64,000 bases of DNA, taken from positions 46,316 through 110,315 of the forward strand of contig NZ_JAMXBJ010000039.1 in the NCBI RefSeq assembly GCF_023913755.1. Reading direction: 5' to 3'. Origin of the DNA: Pseudarthrobacter cellobiosi (GTDB lineage: Bacteria > Actinomycetota > Actinomycetes > Actinomycetales > Micrococcaceae). The notes beneath the pieces were generated by a model that saw only the letters and a program-made list of their open reading frames with translations, was not told where the DNA came from and did not search any database. Position 1 is the first letter of the stretch. Each line of letters starts with the position of its first letter. The position numbers were made by a program, and so were the translations under genes. Of this stretch, positions 1 to 7,755 are shown piece by piece.

Positions 1-186
1 GTGATTGCCCACCGGCTGTCCACCATCCGGGCCGCCGACGTCATCCTGGTAGTGGAGGACGGGCAGATCGTGGAGCGCGGGAACCACACTGATCTGCTCG
101 CGGCCGAGGGCCGGTACGCCGAGCTCTACCAGACGCAGTTCGCCGAGGCCACGGCCGTGGCAGCGGAAGCCGTTCCGGAGTACTAG
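1..186 (+). CDS. ABC exporter ATP-binding domain, C-terminal end (partial)
   Basis: The window opens inside a gene. The visible 61 residues begin [12 protein letters not shown], the H-loop (switch histidine) region after Walker B in ABC exporter ATPases, and continue with the typical [16 protein letters not shown] segment and a short Ala-rich tail. In this family the ATPase follows a six-helix permease domain on the same chain, so the full protein is probably a fused half-exporter of about 600 residues. The substrate cannot be told from this end. A NUDIX gene ends convergently 24 nt downstream. The similar but decayed exporter fragment at 58.9-59.4 kb has the same kind of C-terminus. Confidence 0.85.
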   Translation: MIAHRLSTIRAADVILVVEDGQIVERGNHTDLLAAEGRYAELYQTQFAEATAVAAEAVPEY

Positions 187-210
187 AGCTAAGCCTTCCC
201 CAACTGCTAC

Positions 211-639
211 CTACTTGGGGCCGGGGCGCAGGGTGGCCAGTTCGGGCAGGATGTGGTCTGTCAGGAGCGGGGCGAGGTCTGCGGGCAGCGGCGCGCCCCG
301 GTCCAGCGCCGCCAGGTCCAGCCAGCGGATCTCGGCGATCTCAGCCGAGGGGTGCGCCGTCCAGGTTCCGGGTGCCGTAAACACCGTGGCCTCGATGTCC
401 GTGGCGGCCTCGTTGGCGGCGTCCGCGATCCAGACGCCCATCAGCTCCAGCTCGCGCGGATCCACCACGATTCCCACTTCCTCCTGAAGTTCCCGCGCGG
501 CGGCGTGGACGGCGGTTTCGCCGGCTTCGGGCTTGCCTCCCGGGTGCATAAACATGCTGGTGCCGCGCTTGCGGACGGTCAGGAGCCGGCCGGCGTCATC
601 GAAGACACAGACGGCGGAGACAACAATGCGGGATTTCAC
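211..639 (-). CDS. NUDIX hydrolase
   Basis: This 142-residue protein hydrolyses a nucleoside diphosphate linked to another moiety, by family definition; the exact substrate is unknown. A complete NUDIX box lies at residues 35-57 (G35, E41, R49-E-L-Q-E-E-V-G-I57), with all metal-binding glutamates present. The frame is open further upstream, but I chose GTG at 639: the protein then begins at the first beta strand (VKSRIVVSAVCVFD), and a TAGGCT -10 box ends 7 nt before the GTG, which fits a leaderless transcript. It reads toward the ABC exporter end and is separated by 23 nt from the DUF6314 gene. Confidence 0.88.
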   Translation of the reverse strand: MKSRIVVSAVCVFDDAGRLLTVRKRGTSMFMHPGGKPEAGETAVHAAARELQEEVGIVVDPRELELMGVWIADAANEAATDIEATVFTAPGTWTAHPSAEIAEIRWLDLAALDRGAPLPADLAPLLTDHILPELATLRPGPK

Positions 640-646
640 GGTTCCG

Positions 647-652
647 AGCCTA
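647..652 (-). promoter_or_regulatory. -10 box (TAGGCT) of leaderless NUDIX transcript
   Basis: TAGGCT on the minus strand lies 7 nt before the GTG at 639, so transcription would start at or next to the start codon. The same spacing recurs at several other genes in this window. No Shine-Dalgarno sequence is visible between the box and the start. Confidence 0.5.
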
Positions 653-662
653 GCGTGCCGCT

Positions 663-1139
663 TCAGACTTGCCGCTTCAGGGCCGACGTCAGCAGCAGGT
701 CCTTGCGCGGGCCGGTCACATCCCAGGTGTAGCTGAACGTGTCCGGGTCCGCATAGGTGTAGGCCACGCGGTAAATATCGGGATCGCACCAGTGCTGGTC
801 CAGGTTGGCTTCCGGCGTGAAGCTCATCCGGTGGAAGGGCCGCCCGTCGGCAAAATACACGTCCAGGGCGTCGGGCCGGTCGGCGGGTTTCAGGACGTAT
901 TCGCGGGAGGCGGGGCCGGTAAAGTTGGGCCAGCGCATGGTGCCTTCTTCACGGAAGGCCAGGCCGCCGTCGTCCGCGGGGGAAAAGCGTACGACGCCGG
1001 AAAAGGTTCCGCGGGTGCCGGCCGCCCGGTCCACCAGTTGCCGTTCAACGGCCCAGCTTCCCTCAACGGACAAGTTCCCGGCCGGCGAGGGGCCGAGCAG
1101 GTAGGCGCGGAGGTCGAACTCCGGTGAAGGAAGATTCAA
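663..1139 (-). CDS. DUF6314 family protein
   Basis: This 158-residue soluble protein resembles the DUF6314 family, recognised from recall by the opening DLRAYLLG, the mid-chain FSGVVRFSP and a late HWCDPDIYRV segment. Its function is unknown; the beta-rich, Trp/Tyr-containing pattern suggests a small lipocalin-like barrel, which is an inference. The only start that keeps the family N-terminus is TTG at 1139, which lies one base after the 3' end of the tRNA-Arg gene on the same strand. There is no room for a ribosome binding site outside the tRNA, so the mRNA may arise by tRNA 3' processing. The next ATG (Met-Arg-Trp) would remove about 70 residues. Confidence 0.7.
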   Translation of the reverse strand: MNLPSPEFDLRAYLLGPSPAGNLSVEGSWAVERQLVDRAAGTRGTFSGVVRFSPADDGGLAFREEGTMRWPNFTGPASREYVLKPADRPDALDVYFADGRPFHRMSFTPEANLDQHWCDPDIYRVAYTYADPDTFSYTWDVTGPRKDLLLTSALKRQV

Positions 1140-1140
1140 G

Positions 1141-1213
1141 TGCCCTCGATTGGAATCGAACCAACGACACCGGCTTTAGGAGAGCCGTGCTCTATCCACT
1201 GAGCTACGAGGGC
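1141..1213 (-). tRNA. tRNA-Arg (anticodon CCT)
   Basis: Read on the minus strand, the 73 nt fold into a full cloverleaf: acceptor GCCCTCG/CGAGGGC with discriminator A, D-arm with AGCTCAGTGGATAGAGC, anticodon stem CGGCT/AGCCG around loop CTCCTAA, and T-arm with GGTTCGATTCC. The anticodon CCT at loop positions 34-36 reads AGG (Arg). CCA is not encoded. No integrase gene or duplicated 3' end was seen next to it. Confidence 0.96.
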
Positions 1214-1296
1214 GCATGTCCGCTGTTCCGGCAGGGCCGGTCCGTCCGGACACGGATACAAGCATACAAGGTGGTGGGCCGTACTACGCTCTTGGC

Positions 1297-2064
1297 ATGA
1301 GATCAGCCCCGACGTCCGCCCCCGCCGTGGCATTCCTCCCGGACACCGCCTCCACCCGCCAGTACATCGGCGCCTGGTCCGTCCTGAGCGTCCTGCAGTA
1401 TTTTGTGGCGGAAGCGGCCGTGATCGGCGCCTGGGGCGGGCCGCAGCCCTACGACCGCCGGACCGGATACATCAGCGACCTCGGCGCGCTTCACTGCGGG
1501 ATCTACGACGGACGGGATGTGTGTTCGCCGCTGCATTGGCTGATGAACGCCTCGTTTGTGGTCCAGGGGCTGGGCATGCTGGTCGGTGCGCTGCTGCTGG
1601 GTTCGGGGCTGCTCTGTGTCGCCGCCCGGGCAGGGGCCCGGGTCCAGCCGGGGCGCCGGAAACCCTGGCAGGCGGCGGTCGCCGTGCGGGTCCTGACCGG
1701 TACTGCCGGTGCGGGGACCATGATCGTGGGCCTGGTGCCGGAGGACGTCGGCTCCGGCTGGCATTTCGTCGGCGCGTTGATGTACTTCCTTGCCGGCGCG
1801 CTGGCGTTGGTGCTGCTCGGGGCGTTATGGCTGCGGCAGACTCCGCTGGGGTGGTTCGTGCTGGTGTGCGGGCTGGTGTCCCTCGCCGCGCTGGTCACAG
1901 GCGGGCTGACAGGCCTGGATGTTCCGGAGCCGGGCACCCTGGAGCGGCTGATGGGTTATCCGGTCACCGTGGGCGTGGCAGCGGCGGGCCTGGTGATCGC
2001 CCAGCGTATGCACCGGCACCGCAGGGAGGGGCGCGCTACCGTCACCATATCGATTGCTCCGTAA
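1297..2064 (+). CDS. DUF998-like integral membrane protein
   Basis: This 255-residue protein has about six hydrophobic helices and the DUF998 layout: a first helix containing QYFVAEAAVIGAW, an extracytoplasmic loop with YISDLGALHCG and CSPLHWLMNASF, and further helices ending in a basic tail (RMHRHRREGR). Its function is unknown. I chose ATG 1297 over GTG/ATG codons upstream because TACGCT (1285-1290) sits 6 nt before it as a leaderless -10 box, and because the upstream codons belong to the tRNA 5' region. The stop codon lies inside the left arm of a long inverted repeat shared with the convergent gene. Confidence 0.75.
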   Translation: MRSAPTSAPAVAFLPDTASTRQYIGAWSVLSVLQYFVAEAAVIGAWGGPQPYDRRTGYISDLGALHCGIYDGRDVCSPLHWLMNASFVVQGLGMLVGALLLGSGLLCVAARAGARVQPGRRKPWQAAVAVRVLTGTAGAGTMIVGLVPEDVGSGWHFVGALMYFLAGALALVLLGALWLRQTPLGWFVLVCGLVSLAALVTGGLTGLDVPEPGTLERLMGYPVTVGVAAAGLVIAQRMHRHRREGRATVTISIAP

Positions 2065-2107
2065 GCGCCGTTTAGGGGCTCAAAAGGGCCGTTACGGAGC
2101 AACCGAT
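2049..2107. terminator. Bidirectional terminator between convergent genes
   Basis: An inverted repeat has arms at 2049-2064 and 2092-2107. TTGCTCCGTAA pairs with TTACGGAGCAA, then one mismatch, then ATCG/CGAT. It includes the TAA stop of the DUF998 gene and lies 13 nt beyond the stop of the convergent membrane-protein gene, so it can serve both. T-tracts are weak. Confidence 0.6.
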
Positions 2108-2120
2108 GAGGTGGAGTGAG

Positions 2121-2750
2121 TCAGTTGGCCGTTTTTGCGGGCTTTTTGCGCAGGAACACTGCCGCTGCCCCGGCCAGCAGGCTGAGGACGAACAGTACCC
2201 ACCCCGCAACGGTGAGCGTGGACGCCAAGGCGACCTGGCCGGCGTCGGCCGTTTCCGAAGCCAGTGCGGCATCGATGGCGACATTGCCCCACAGCCGGAC
2301 CACCACAAACAGCAGCGGCACCGCCCAGAGTGCCCAGCGGAGGGTCTTCTTGGCGACGTTGGTCCCGATCAGCAGCAGCCAGGTGAAGCCGAAAATGAGC
2401 GGGAACAGGGTGCCTGCGGTCTTGTGGACGTAGTTGAGCTGGCCGCGGGCGTCGTTGTCCATGGCGGCGTTCAATTGGCCAACGTAGCCGGCGTCAAAAC
2501 CTCCCACGAGCGAGTCCGGCATGGCCAGGCCGCCGGAGAGCTGGGTGAGCTGCTGGAGCGTGAGCAGGTGGACGTACCAGAACAGGAAAAGGCTGACAAC
2601 GACGCCCGCGATGAGGATCAGGTTGGTGTTGTTCTGGGCCTTCTGCGGCGAACGGCTGGTGGTGGGGTTGATGACCGGCGGAAGGCTGTGCTGCGGAACA
2701 GTCGCCTTCGTGCCGTGCTTTTTGATCCGCTGCGCTGGGGTTTTGGCCAT
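2121..2750 (-). CDS. Four-helix membrane protein of unknown function
   Basis: This is a 209-residue protein. A basic, probably cytoplasmic N-terminus (MAKTPAQRIKKHG) is followed by helices at about residues 38-58 (LILIAGVVVSLFLFWYV), 115-135, 137-155 and 176-198, and a short Lys-rich tail (RKKPAKTAN). I do not recognise the family. ATG 2750 is preceded by GATAAT and 6 nt, a leaderless -10 box, which excludes the longer upstream frame. Its start codon is only 32 bp from the divergent IMPase start, so both promoters share this gap. Confidence 0.7.
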   Translation of the reverse strand: MAKTPAQRIKKHGTKATVPQHSLPPVINPTTSRSPQKAQNNTNLILIAGVVVSLFLFWYVHLLTLQQLTQLSGGLAMPDSLVGGFDAGYVGQLNAAMDNDARGQLNYVHKTAGTLFPLIFGFTWLLLIGTNVAKKTLRWALWAVPLLFVVVRLWGNVAIDAALASETADAGQVALASTLTVAGWVLFVLSLLAGAAAVFLRKKPAKTAN

Positions 2751-2756
2751 GGCACC

Positions 2757-2776
2757 ATTATCCCGCCACCTAAACT
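2757..2776. promoter_or_regulatory. Back-to-back -10 boxes of two leaderless divergent genes
   Basis: GATAAT on the minus strand (2757-2762) is 6 nt from the ATG at 2750. TAAACT on the plus strand (2771-2776) is 6 nt from the ATG at 2783. The start codons are 32 bp apart, so each -35 region must overlap the neighbour's -10 or coding start. Confidence 0.55.
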
Positions 2777-2782
2777 GGGTCC

Positions 2783-3628
2783 ATGACCACTGGCCGGCAC
2801 AGCGCCCTTGAACTTGACCCCGCCCTGGACGACTATCAGCTGGCATCCGCATTGGTGCGCGAAGCCGGGCAACTGGCGCTCCTGATGCGCATGGCCGGGC
2901 TCCAGTCGCAGCAGAAAACCTCCATCTCCGACGTGGTGACCGCCGCGGACCACGCTGCGGAAGCCTACGTGCTGGGTCAGTTGCAGCGCTGCCGGCCGGA
3001 GGATGGCATCGTGGGCGAAGAGGGCGCCGCGGTGGCCGGCACCAGCGGCCGCACCTGGGTGATCGACCCCGTGGACGGCACCTACAACTTCCTGCACGGA
3101 TCTACGTACTGGTGCTCGGCCCTCGCGCTGAAGGACTCGTCCGATGTGCTGCTCGGCGCGATTTTCCAGCCCGAGGAGGACAAACTCTGGCTCGGCGGCA
3201 CGGCCCACGCGGCCACGCTGAATGGCGAAGTGCTGACCGCCTACCGGGACACGGGCGCTGTTCAGGACGGCGGGACGCGCAACGCAACCGCGCTCGCCGA
3301 ACTCGGCGCAGCCACCTACATCCACCCCACCTGGCTCATGGATCCGCTCTGCGCCATGCCTTGGCACGCTGCGGCCACCTCCGCCGCGGCGCTGCGGATG
3401 TTCGGGTCCGGGTCCTGCGACCTGGGCAGGGTGGCCGATGGCCAGCTGGGATGCTGGTTCCAGCACAGCTGCCCGGAATGGGACTGGCTGCCCGGCAAGG
3501 CGATCGTCCGGGCCGCCGGCGGCGCCACGGACACGGCCCGGATCAACGGCCTGGACTGGTTTATGGCGGGAGGCACGACGGCGGTGCGGGAGTTGCGTGC
3601 GGCCCTTGAGTCGGGCTCGGTGGCCTGA
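2783..3628 (+). CDS. Inositol monophosphatase family protein
   Basis: This 281-residue, Mg2+-dependent sugar phosphatase-fold protein carries the family motifs: TAADHAAE (about 54-60), GEEG (78-81) and WVIDPVDGTYNF (92-103). The second metal motif is degenerate: E232-W-D-W-L-P-G-K replaces the usual WDxAAG, with only the Asp kept. This subfamily in actinobacteria is annotated as IMPase/histidinol phosphatase-like; the substrate (inositol-1-phosphate, histidinol phosphate or another) cannot be fixed here. The start is supported by a leaderless -10 box. It lies far from the inositol island and nothing ties it to catabolism. Confidence 0.82.
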   Translation: MTTGRHSALELDPALDDYQLASALVREAGQLALLMRMAGLQSQQKTSISDVVTAADHAAEAYVLGQLQRCRPEDGIVGEEGAAVAGTSGRTWVIDPVDGTYNFLHGSTYWCSALALKDSSDVLLGAIFQPEEDKLWLGGTAHAATLNGEVLTAYRDTGAVQDGGTRNATALAELGAATYIHPTWLMDPLCAMPWHAAATSAAALRMFGSGSCDLGRVADGQLGCWFQHSCPEWDWLPGKAIVRAAGGATDTARINGLDWFMAGGTTAVRELRAALESGSVA

Positions 3629-3672
3629 GTCCGGGCCGGCCTTTGCGTGCTTCCGGGGTTGGGGTGGCGGTG

Positions 3673-3681
3673 TTATCCACA
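3673..3681 (+). promoter_or_regulatory. Single consensus DnaA box
   Basis: TTATCCACA matches the DnaA-box consensus exactly and lies 46 nt upstream of the pcrA start. It is a lone copy and may be chance. TAGACT at 3711-3716, 10 nt before the pcrA ATG, is the likely -10 box. Confidence 0.3.
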
Positions 3682-3726
3682 GGCTGGACCTAACTGTCAG
3701 TCCCACCGCCTAGACTTGTAGGCACC

Positions 3727-6294
3727 ATGGATATGTTGTTTGACCCGTACTCTGACGGACCGTTCAAGGCCGCCGCGCCAGCCTCCGCCCGCACCAAGTC
3801 GCGCCCGGAAGGCCTTGCCGCGGCCGCCGAATTCGGTGGCGGCGGGCCGGGCGGCGGGTCCGAACACGCAGCAGAACAGGGCGCCCAGCGCACGGGCGGC
3901 TGGGCCAACCAGCAGCCCTCGCATGACGGCAACGGCGAGCCGGCCCACCACCGGCCGAATGCCGAGGAACTCCTTCAGGGGCTTAACCCGCAGCAGGAGG
4001 AGGCCGTTAAGCATGCCGGCGGCGCCCTGCTGATCGTGGCCGGCGCCGGCTCGGGAAAGACCCGCGTCCTCAGCAACCGGATCGCGTACCTCATTGCCAC
4101 GCACCGCGCGCATCACGGTGAGATCCTGGCCATCACGTTCACCAACAAGGCGGCCGCCGAGATGCGGGAGCGCATCGCGGCGCTCGTGGGTGGACGGGCC
4201 AAGATCATGTGGATCTCCACGTTCCACTCTTCCTGCGTGCGTATCCTGCGCCAGGAGGCCGCCAACGTCGGCCGGAAGTCGAACTTCTCCATCTACGACT
4301 CCGCGGACTCGCTGCGGCTGGTCATCCAGGTCTCCAAGAGCCTGGACCTGGACCCCAAGAAGTTCGCGCCCAAGGCCATCCAGCACAAGATCTCCGCGCT
4401 CAAGAACGAGCTCATCGACGCCGATTCCTACGCGTCCTCCGCGAACTACAACGATCCCTTCGAGTCCGCCGTGGCTGACGTCTTCAAGGGCTACACCCAG
4501 CGGCTGCGCCAGGCCAACGCCATGGACTTCGATGACCTCATCGCCGAGACGGTCTACATGTTCCGTGCCTTCCCGGCGCTGGCCGATTCCTACCGGCGGC
4601 GTTTCCGGCACGTCCTCGTGGACGAATACCAGGACACCAACCACGCCCAGTACGCCCTGGTCCGCGAGATTGTGGGTGAAGGCCCCGGTGCGTCCGAACT
4701 CACTGTCGTGGGCGACTCCGACCAGTCCATCTACGCCTTCCGCGGTGCCGACATCCGCAACATCGTGGAGTTCGAAAAGGACTACCCGGACGCCCGCACC
4801 ATCAAACTGGAGCAGAACTACCGTTCCACGCAGAACATCCTCAGCGCGGCCAACTCCGTGATCTCACGCAACCCTAACCGCCCCGACAAGCGGCTGTGGA
4901 CCGCCGAGGGCGAGGGCCATAAGATCGTCGGCTATGTGGGCGAGAACGAGCACGCCGAGGCCCAGTTCATTGCCAAGGAGATTGACCGGCTCCAGGACGA
5001 GGACAACCTCCGCCCCGGTGATGTCGCCATTTTCTACCGCACCAACGCGCAGTCCCGTTCCATTGAGGACGTGCTGGTCCGGGTAGGCCTGCCTTACAAG
5101 GTGGTGGGCGGCACCCGCTTCTACGACCGCAAGGAAATCAAGGACGCCCTCGCGTACCTCCGGGTTCTGGTGAACCCGGACGACGACGTCAACCTGCGCC
5201 GGGTGCTCAACGAACCCAAGCGCGGCATTGGTGACCGCGCCGAAGGTGCCGTGGCCGCACTGGCCGAGCGCGAACGGATGTCGTTCATGGCCGCCGCCCG
5301 GCGGGCTGAAGAAGCTCCCGGCATGGCCACCCGTTCCGTCAACGCCGTCCTCGGGTTTGTGAAACTGCTGGACGACCTCGCAGAGGTTGCCTCCGGTTCA
5401 GGCGCCGCCGCCGCGCTGGAGGCCGTCCTGGAACAGACCGGCTACCTCGCCGGGCTGCGTTCCAGCACTGATCCACAGGACGAGTCCCGCGTGGAGAACC
5501 TGGCGGAACTCGTCGCCGTCGTACGTGAATACGAACAGGAGAACCCGGAAGGGTCCCTGGGCGCGTTCCTGGAACAGGTGTCCCTGGTGGCTGATGCGGA
5601 CCAGATCCCGGACGCGCCGGGGGCGGACATCGACGCCGCCGTGGCCGAAGCCAAACGCCTGGGGGTGGTCACGCTCATGACCCTCCACACCGCCAAGGGG
5701 CTCGAATTTCCGGTGGTGTTCCTGACCGGTATGGAACACGGGCTGTTCCCGCACCAGCGCTCGGCCACGGACCCCAAGGAACTCGCCGAGGAACGCCGGC
5801 TGGCCTACGTGGGCCTGACCCGCGCGCGCAAGCGCCTCTATGTCACCCGGTCCGAAGTCCGCAGCATGTGGGGCCAAAGCCAGTACAACCCGGCCAGCCA
5901 GTTCCTCGAGGAAATTCCGGCCGAGCTGCTGGACTGGAAACGCGAAGGCACCAGCCGGCAGTCCGGCGGGTGGGGGAGCAGCAGCGCGTCGATCGGTTCC
6001 AGCCGTTACGGCGGATCCTTCTGGGGCGCCGGCACGTCCCGCGGCGCGGCCGCCGATTCGTCGGCGGGCTTCAACGCGGACATTCCCGCAGCCATCGCCA
6101 AGAACCGCGTCCAGCCGCAGAAGGAGATTGTGGCCGTCAGTGTGGGCGACAAGGTCAACCACACCAGCTTCGGCAACGGCACGGTGCTGGCGCTGGAAGG
6201 CGCGGGGGACAAGACGGTGGCCAAGGTGAAGTTCGACGTCGGCGAGAAGCGTCTCCTGCTCCGGTACGCGCCGCTCACAAAGCTCGACGCCTGA
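3727..6294 (+). CDS. pcrA: ATP-dependent DNA helicase UvrD/PcrA
   Basis: This 855-residue SF1A 3'-5' helicase acts in nucleotide excision repair and in clearing protein-DNA complexes. An 80-residue Gly/Ala-rich N-terminal extension precedes the Q-motif region (LLQGLNPQQEEAV, about 82-94). Walker A is AGAGSGKT (105-112), motif II is DEYQDTN (299-305), GDSDQSIYAFRGAD is motif III, and LMTLHTAKGLEFPVVFLTG is near 640. The last 60 residues (VGDKVNHTSFGNGTV onward) form the Tudor-like C-terminal domain typical of PcrA. The ATG is 10 nt after a TAGACT -10 box, so little or no leader is expected. No LexA box was seen. Confidence 0.95.
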   Translation: MDMLFDPYSDGPFKAAAPASARTKSRPEGLAAAAEFGGGGPGGGSEHAAEQGAQRTGGWANQQPSHDGNGEPAHHRPNAEELLQGLNPQQEEAVKHAGGALLIVAGAGSGKTRVLSNRIAYLIATHRAHHGEILAITFTNKAAAEMRERIAALVGGRAKIMWISTFHSSCVRILRQEAANVGRKSNFSIYDSADSLRLVIQVSKSLDLDPKKFAPKAIQHKISALKNELIDADSYASSANYNDPFESAVADVFKGYTQRLRQANAMDFDDLIAETVYMFRAFPALADSYRRRFRHVLVDEYQDTNHAQYALVREIVGEGPGASELTVVGDSDQSIYAFRGADIRNIVEFEKDYPDARTIKLEQNYRSTQNILSAANSVISRNPNRPDKRLWTAEGEGHKIVGYVGENEHAEAQFIAKEIDRLQDEDNLRPGDVAIFYRTNAQSRSIEDVLVRVGLPYKVVGGTRFYDRKEIKDALAYLRVLVNPDDDVNLRRVLNEPKRGIGDRAEGAVAALAERERMSFMAAARRAEEAPGMATRSVNAVLGFVKLLDDLAEVASGSGAAAALEAVLEQTGYLAGLRSSTDPQDESRVENLAELVAVVREYEQENPEGSLGAFLEQVSLVADADQIPDAPGADIDAAVAEAKRLGVVTLMTLHTAKGLEFPVVFLTGMEHGLFPHQRSATDPKELAEERRLAYVGLTRARKRLYVTRSEVRSMWGQSQYNPASQFLEEIPAELLDWKREGTSRQSGGWGSSSASIGSSRYGGSFWGAGTSRGAAADSSAGFNADIPAAIAKNRVQPQKEIVAVSVGDKVNHTSFGNGTVLALEGAGDKTVAKVKFDVGEKRLLLRYAPLTKLDA

Positions 6295-6310
6295 CCACGC
6301 CTGCCCTTGT

Positions 6311-6356
6311 CCGGGTACCCCGGCTGGCTTAAAGTTCAGGAACGCGCGGTACCCGG
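6311..6356. repeat. Inverted repeat between pcrA and glycosyltransferase
   Basis: CCGGGTACC (6311-6319) pairs with GGTACCCGG (6348-6356) across 28 nt. It starts 17 nt after the pcrA stop and ends 70 nt before the next gene. It has no T-tract, so it could be a weak terminator or a leader structure. Confidence 0.35.
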
Positions 6357-6426
6357 GAAACAGCCGGTAGCCGGGGAACCGGTGAAGCGCAGGCCACTTG
6401 AGCACAGCAGATTCGGGGGCGCCACC

Positions 6427-7728
6427 GTGAAGATCCTGTTCGCCAGCCAGGCCATTGACGGCCATTTCAACCCCATGACGGGCGTGGCGATGCGGCTCAA
6501 GGACCGCGGCCACGAGGTGGCTTGGTACACGGGTCCGGTCTATGCGGACAGGCTCGGCGGCATGGGAATCCAGCACTTCCCCTTCCGCAGGGCCATCGAG
6601 CACCGCGCGGATAACCTCAATGAGCTCTATCCGGAGCGGGCCAAGCTCAAGGGCCCACGGGCCATCGGCTTCGACGGCGAGAAGATTTTCGCCAGCAACG
6701 TCAGCCACTTCTTCGAGGACATCCGCGAGGTCGCGCAGCAGAATCCCTTCGACGTTCTTGTGGCTGACAGTTCCATGTTCATTCACCGGCTCGTCTCCCA
6801 CTTGATGGGCAAGCCGGTGGTGAATTTTGTTGCGATCCCCAACATGGAAAGCGACCCGCAGGTGCCGCCGCTTTTCTTCGGGTTCCGGCCGCCCCGCAAT
6901 CCCGTGGAGAAAGCGGTCCAGGGCCTGGCGGGCCTGCTGTCCGACAAGGTCATCCTTCGGCCGGCCAGTCAAAGCTACCGCCGGCAGCATGCCGCCTACG
7001 GCCAGGCTGTTCCGCGGGGAGGTCGGCTGGCGGACGAACCTTATCGGTGCTCGGACGCCATTATCCAGACCGGCACGGAATCCCTCGATTTCCCGCGGCG
7101 CCGGGTCAACGCCAAAGTGCACTACGTCGGGGCGCTCCTGCCATACCGGGCGGCTGGGCAGGCGCCCGCCGGTCCTGGTGGGGGCGGCGGCTTTCCCCGG
7201 TCCTATCCCGCAACACTCGTTGTCACCCAGGGAACTGTGGACAACGTGGACCAGGACAAACTCATCGTTCCGTCGCTTGAGGCGGTCAAGGACATGGATG
7301 CGTTGGTCATCGTGGCAACCGGCGGGCACGGCACCGAAGAGTTGAAGGCCCGGTACGCGCAGCCCAACGTGGTGGTCCGGGACTACGTGGACTTCGCGGA
7401 GGTCTTTGACTTCACGGATGTCTTAATCACCAACGGCGGATTTGGCGGTGTGCAGCTGAGCCTGTCCAAGGGGGTTCCCTTGGTGGTTTCGGGCATCAAC
7501 GAGGGCAAAAGTGACGTCAACGCCCGGGTGGAACACGCCGGCGTCGGCATTAACCTCAGGACAGAGTCACCCAAGCCCGCCGACATAGCCGCTGCAGTTC
7601 GAAAGGTCCTGGCGGATCCCGGCTGGAAATCCCGCGCCCGGACGATGCAGGAGCAGTTCGACCGTGAGGATCCCGCCGAAGCTGCTGCCGCCGTCGTAGA
7701 GGCCGCGGGCAGGCGTACGCCGGGCTGA
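6427..7728 (+). CDS. Family GT1 glycosyltransferase (MGT-like)
   Basis: This 433-residue GT-B enzyme transfers a sugar from a nucleotide donor to a small acceptor. The N-terminus KILFASQAIDGHFNPM is the first strand and the His-containing acceptor loop. The C-terminal half has VVRDYVDFAEVFDFTDVLIT and NGGFGGVQLSLSKGVPLV, the donor-binding PSPG-like region in which the usual HGG is replaced by NGG. The catalytic His and donor loop therefore differ from macrolide glycosyltransferases. GTG 6427 is chosen because it begins directly at the first Rossmann strand; the frame is open upstream but the codons do not look coding. Acceptor unknown. Confidence 0.78.
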   Translation: MKILFASQAIDGHFNPMTGVAMRLKDRGHEVAWYTGPVYADRLGGMGIQHFPFRRAIEHRADNLNELYPERAKLKGPRAIGFDGEKIFASNVSHFFEDIREVAQQNPFDVLVADSSMFIHRLVSHLMGKPVVNFVAIPNMESDPQVPPLFFGFRPPRNPVEKAVQGLAGLLSDKVILRPASQSYRRQHAAYGQAVPRGGRLADEPYRCSDAIIQTGTESLDFPRRRVNAKVHYVGALLPYRAAGQAPAGPGGGGGFPRSYPATLVVTQGTVDNVDQDKLIVPSLEAVKDMDALVIVATGGHGTEELKARYAQPNVVVRDYVDFAEVFDFTDVLITNGGFGGVQLSLSKGVPLVVSGINEGKSDVNARVEHAGVGINLRTESPKPADIAAAVRKVLADPGWKSRARTMQEQFDREDPAEAAAAVVEAAGRRTPG

Positions 7729-7755
7729 GGCCGCTACCGGGGCATAATGGGTGCC

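Noticed and set aside
1141..1213. tRNA-Arg as an integration site for a mobile island
   Set aside because: No integrase, no repeated tRNA 3' end and no change in gene style is seen on either side within the window.
3673..3681. DnaA box as a replication origin or DnaA-controlled promoter
   Set aside because: Only one copy and no AT-rich region or dnaA/dnaN genes nearby. It is listed only as a possible site.
2618..3706. 362-codon minus-strand frame over the IMPase gene
   Set aside because: The plus-strand IMPase motifs are unambiguous, and the minus frame is Arg/Pro/Gly-rich without domains.
5398..7329. 643-codon open frame antisense to pcrA and the glycosyltransferase
   Set aside because: It runs opposite two clearly coding genes, and its protein has no recognisable motif. 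Long antisense frames are expected from high-GC third-position bias.
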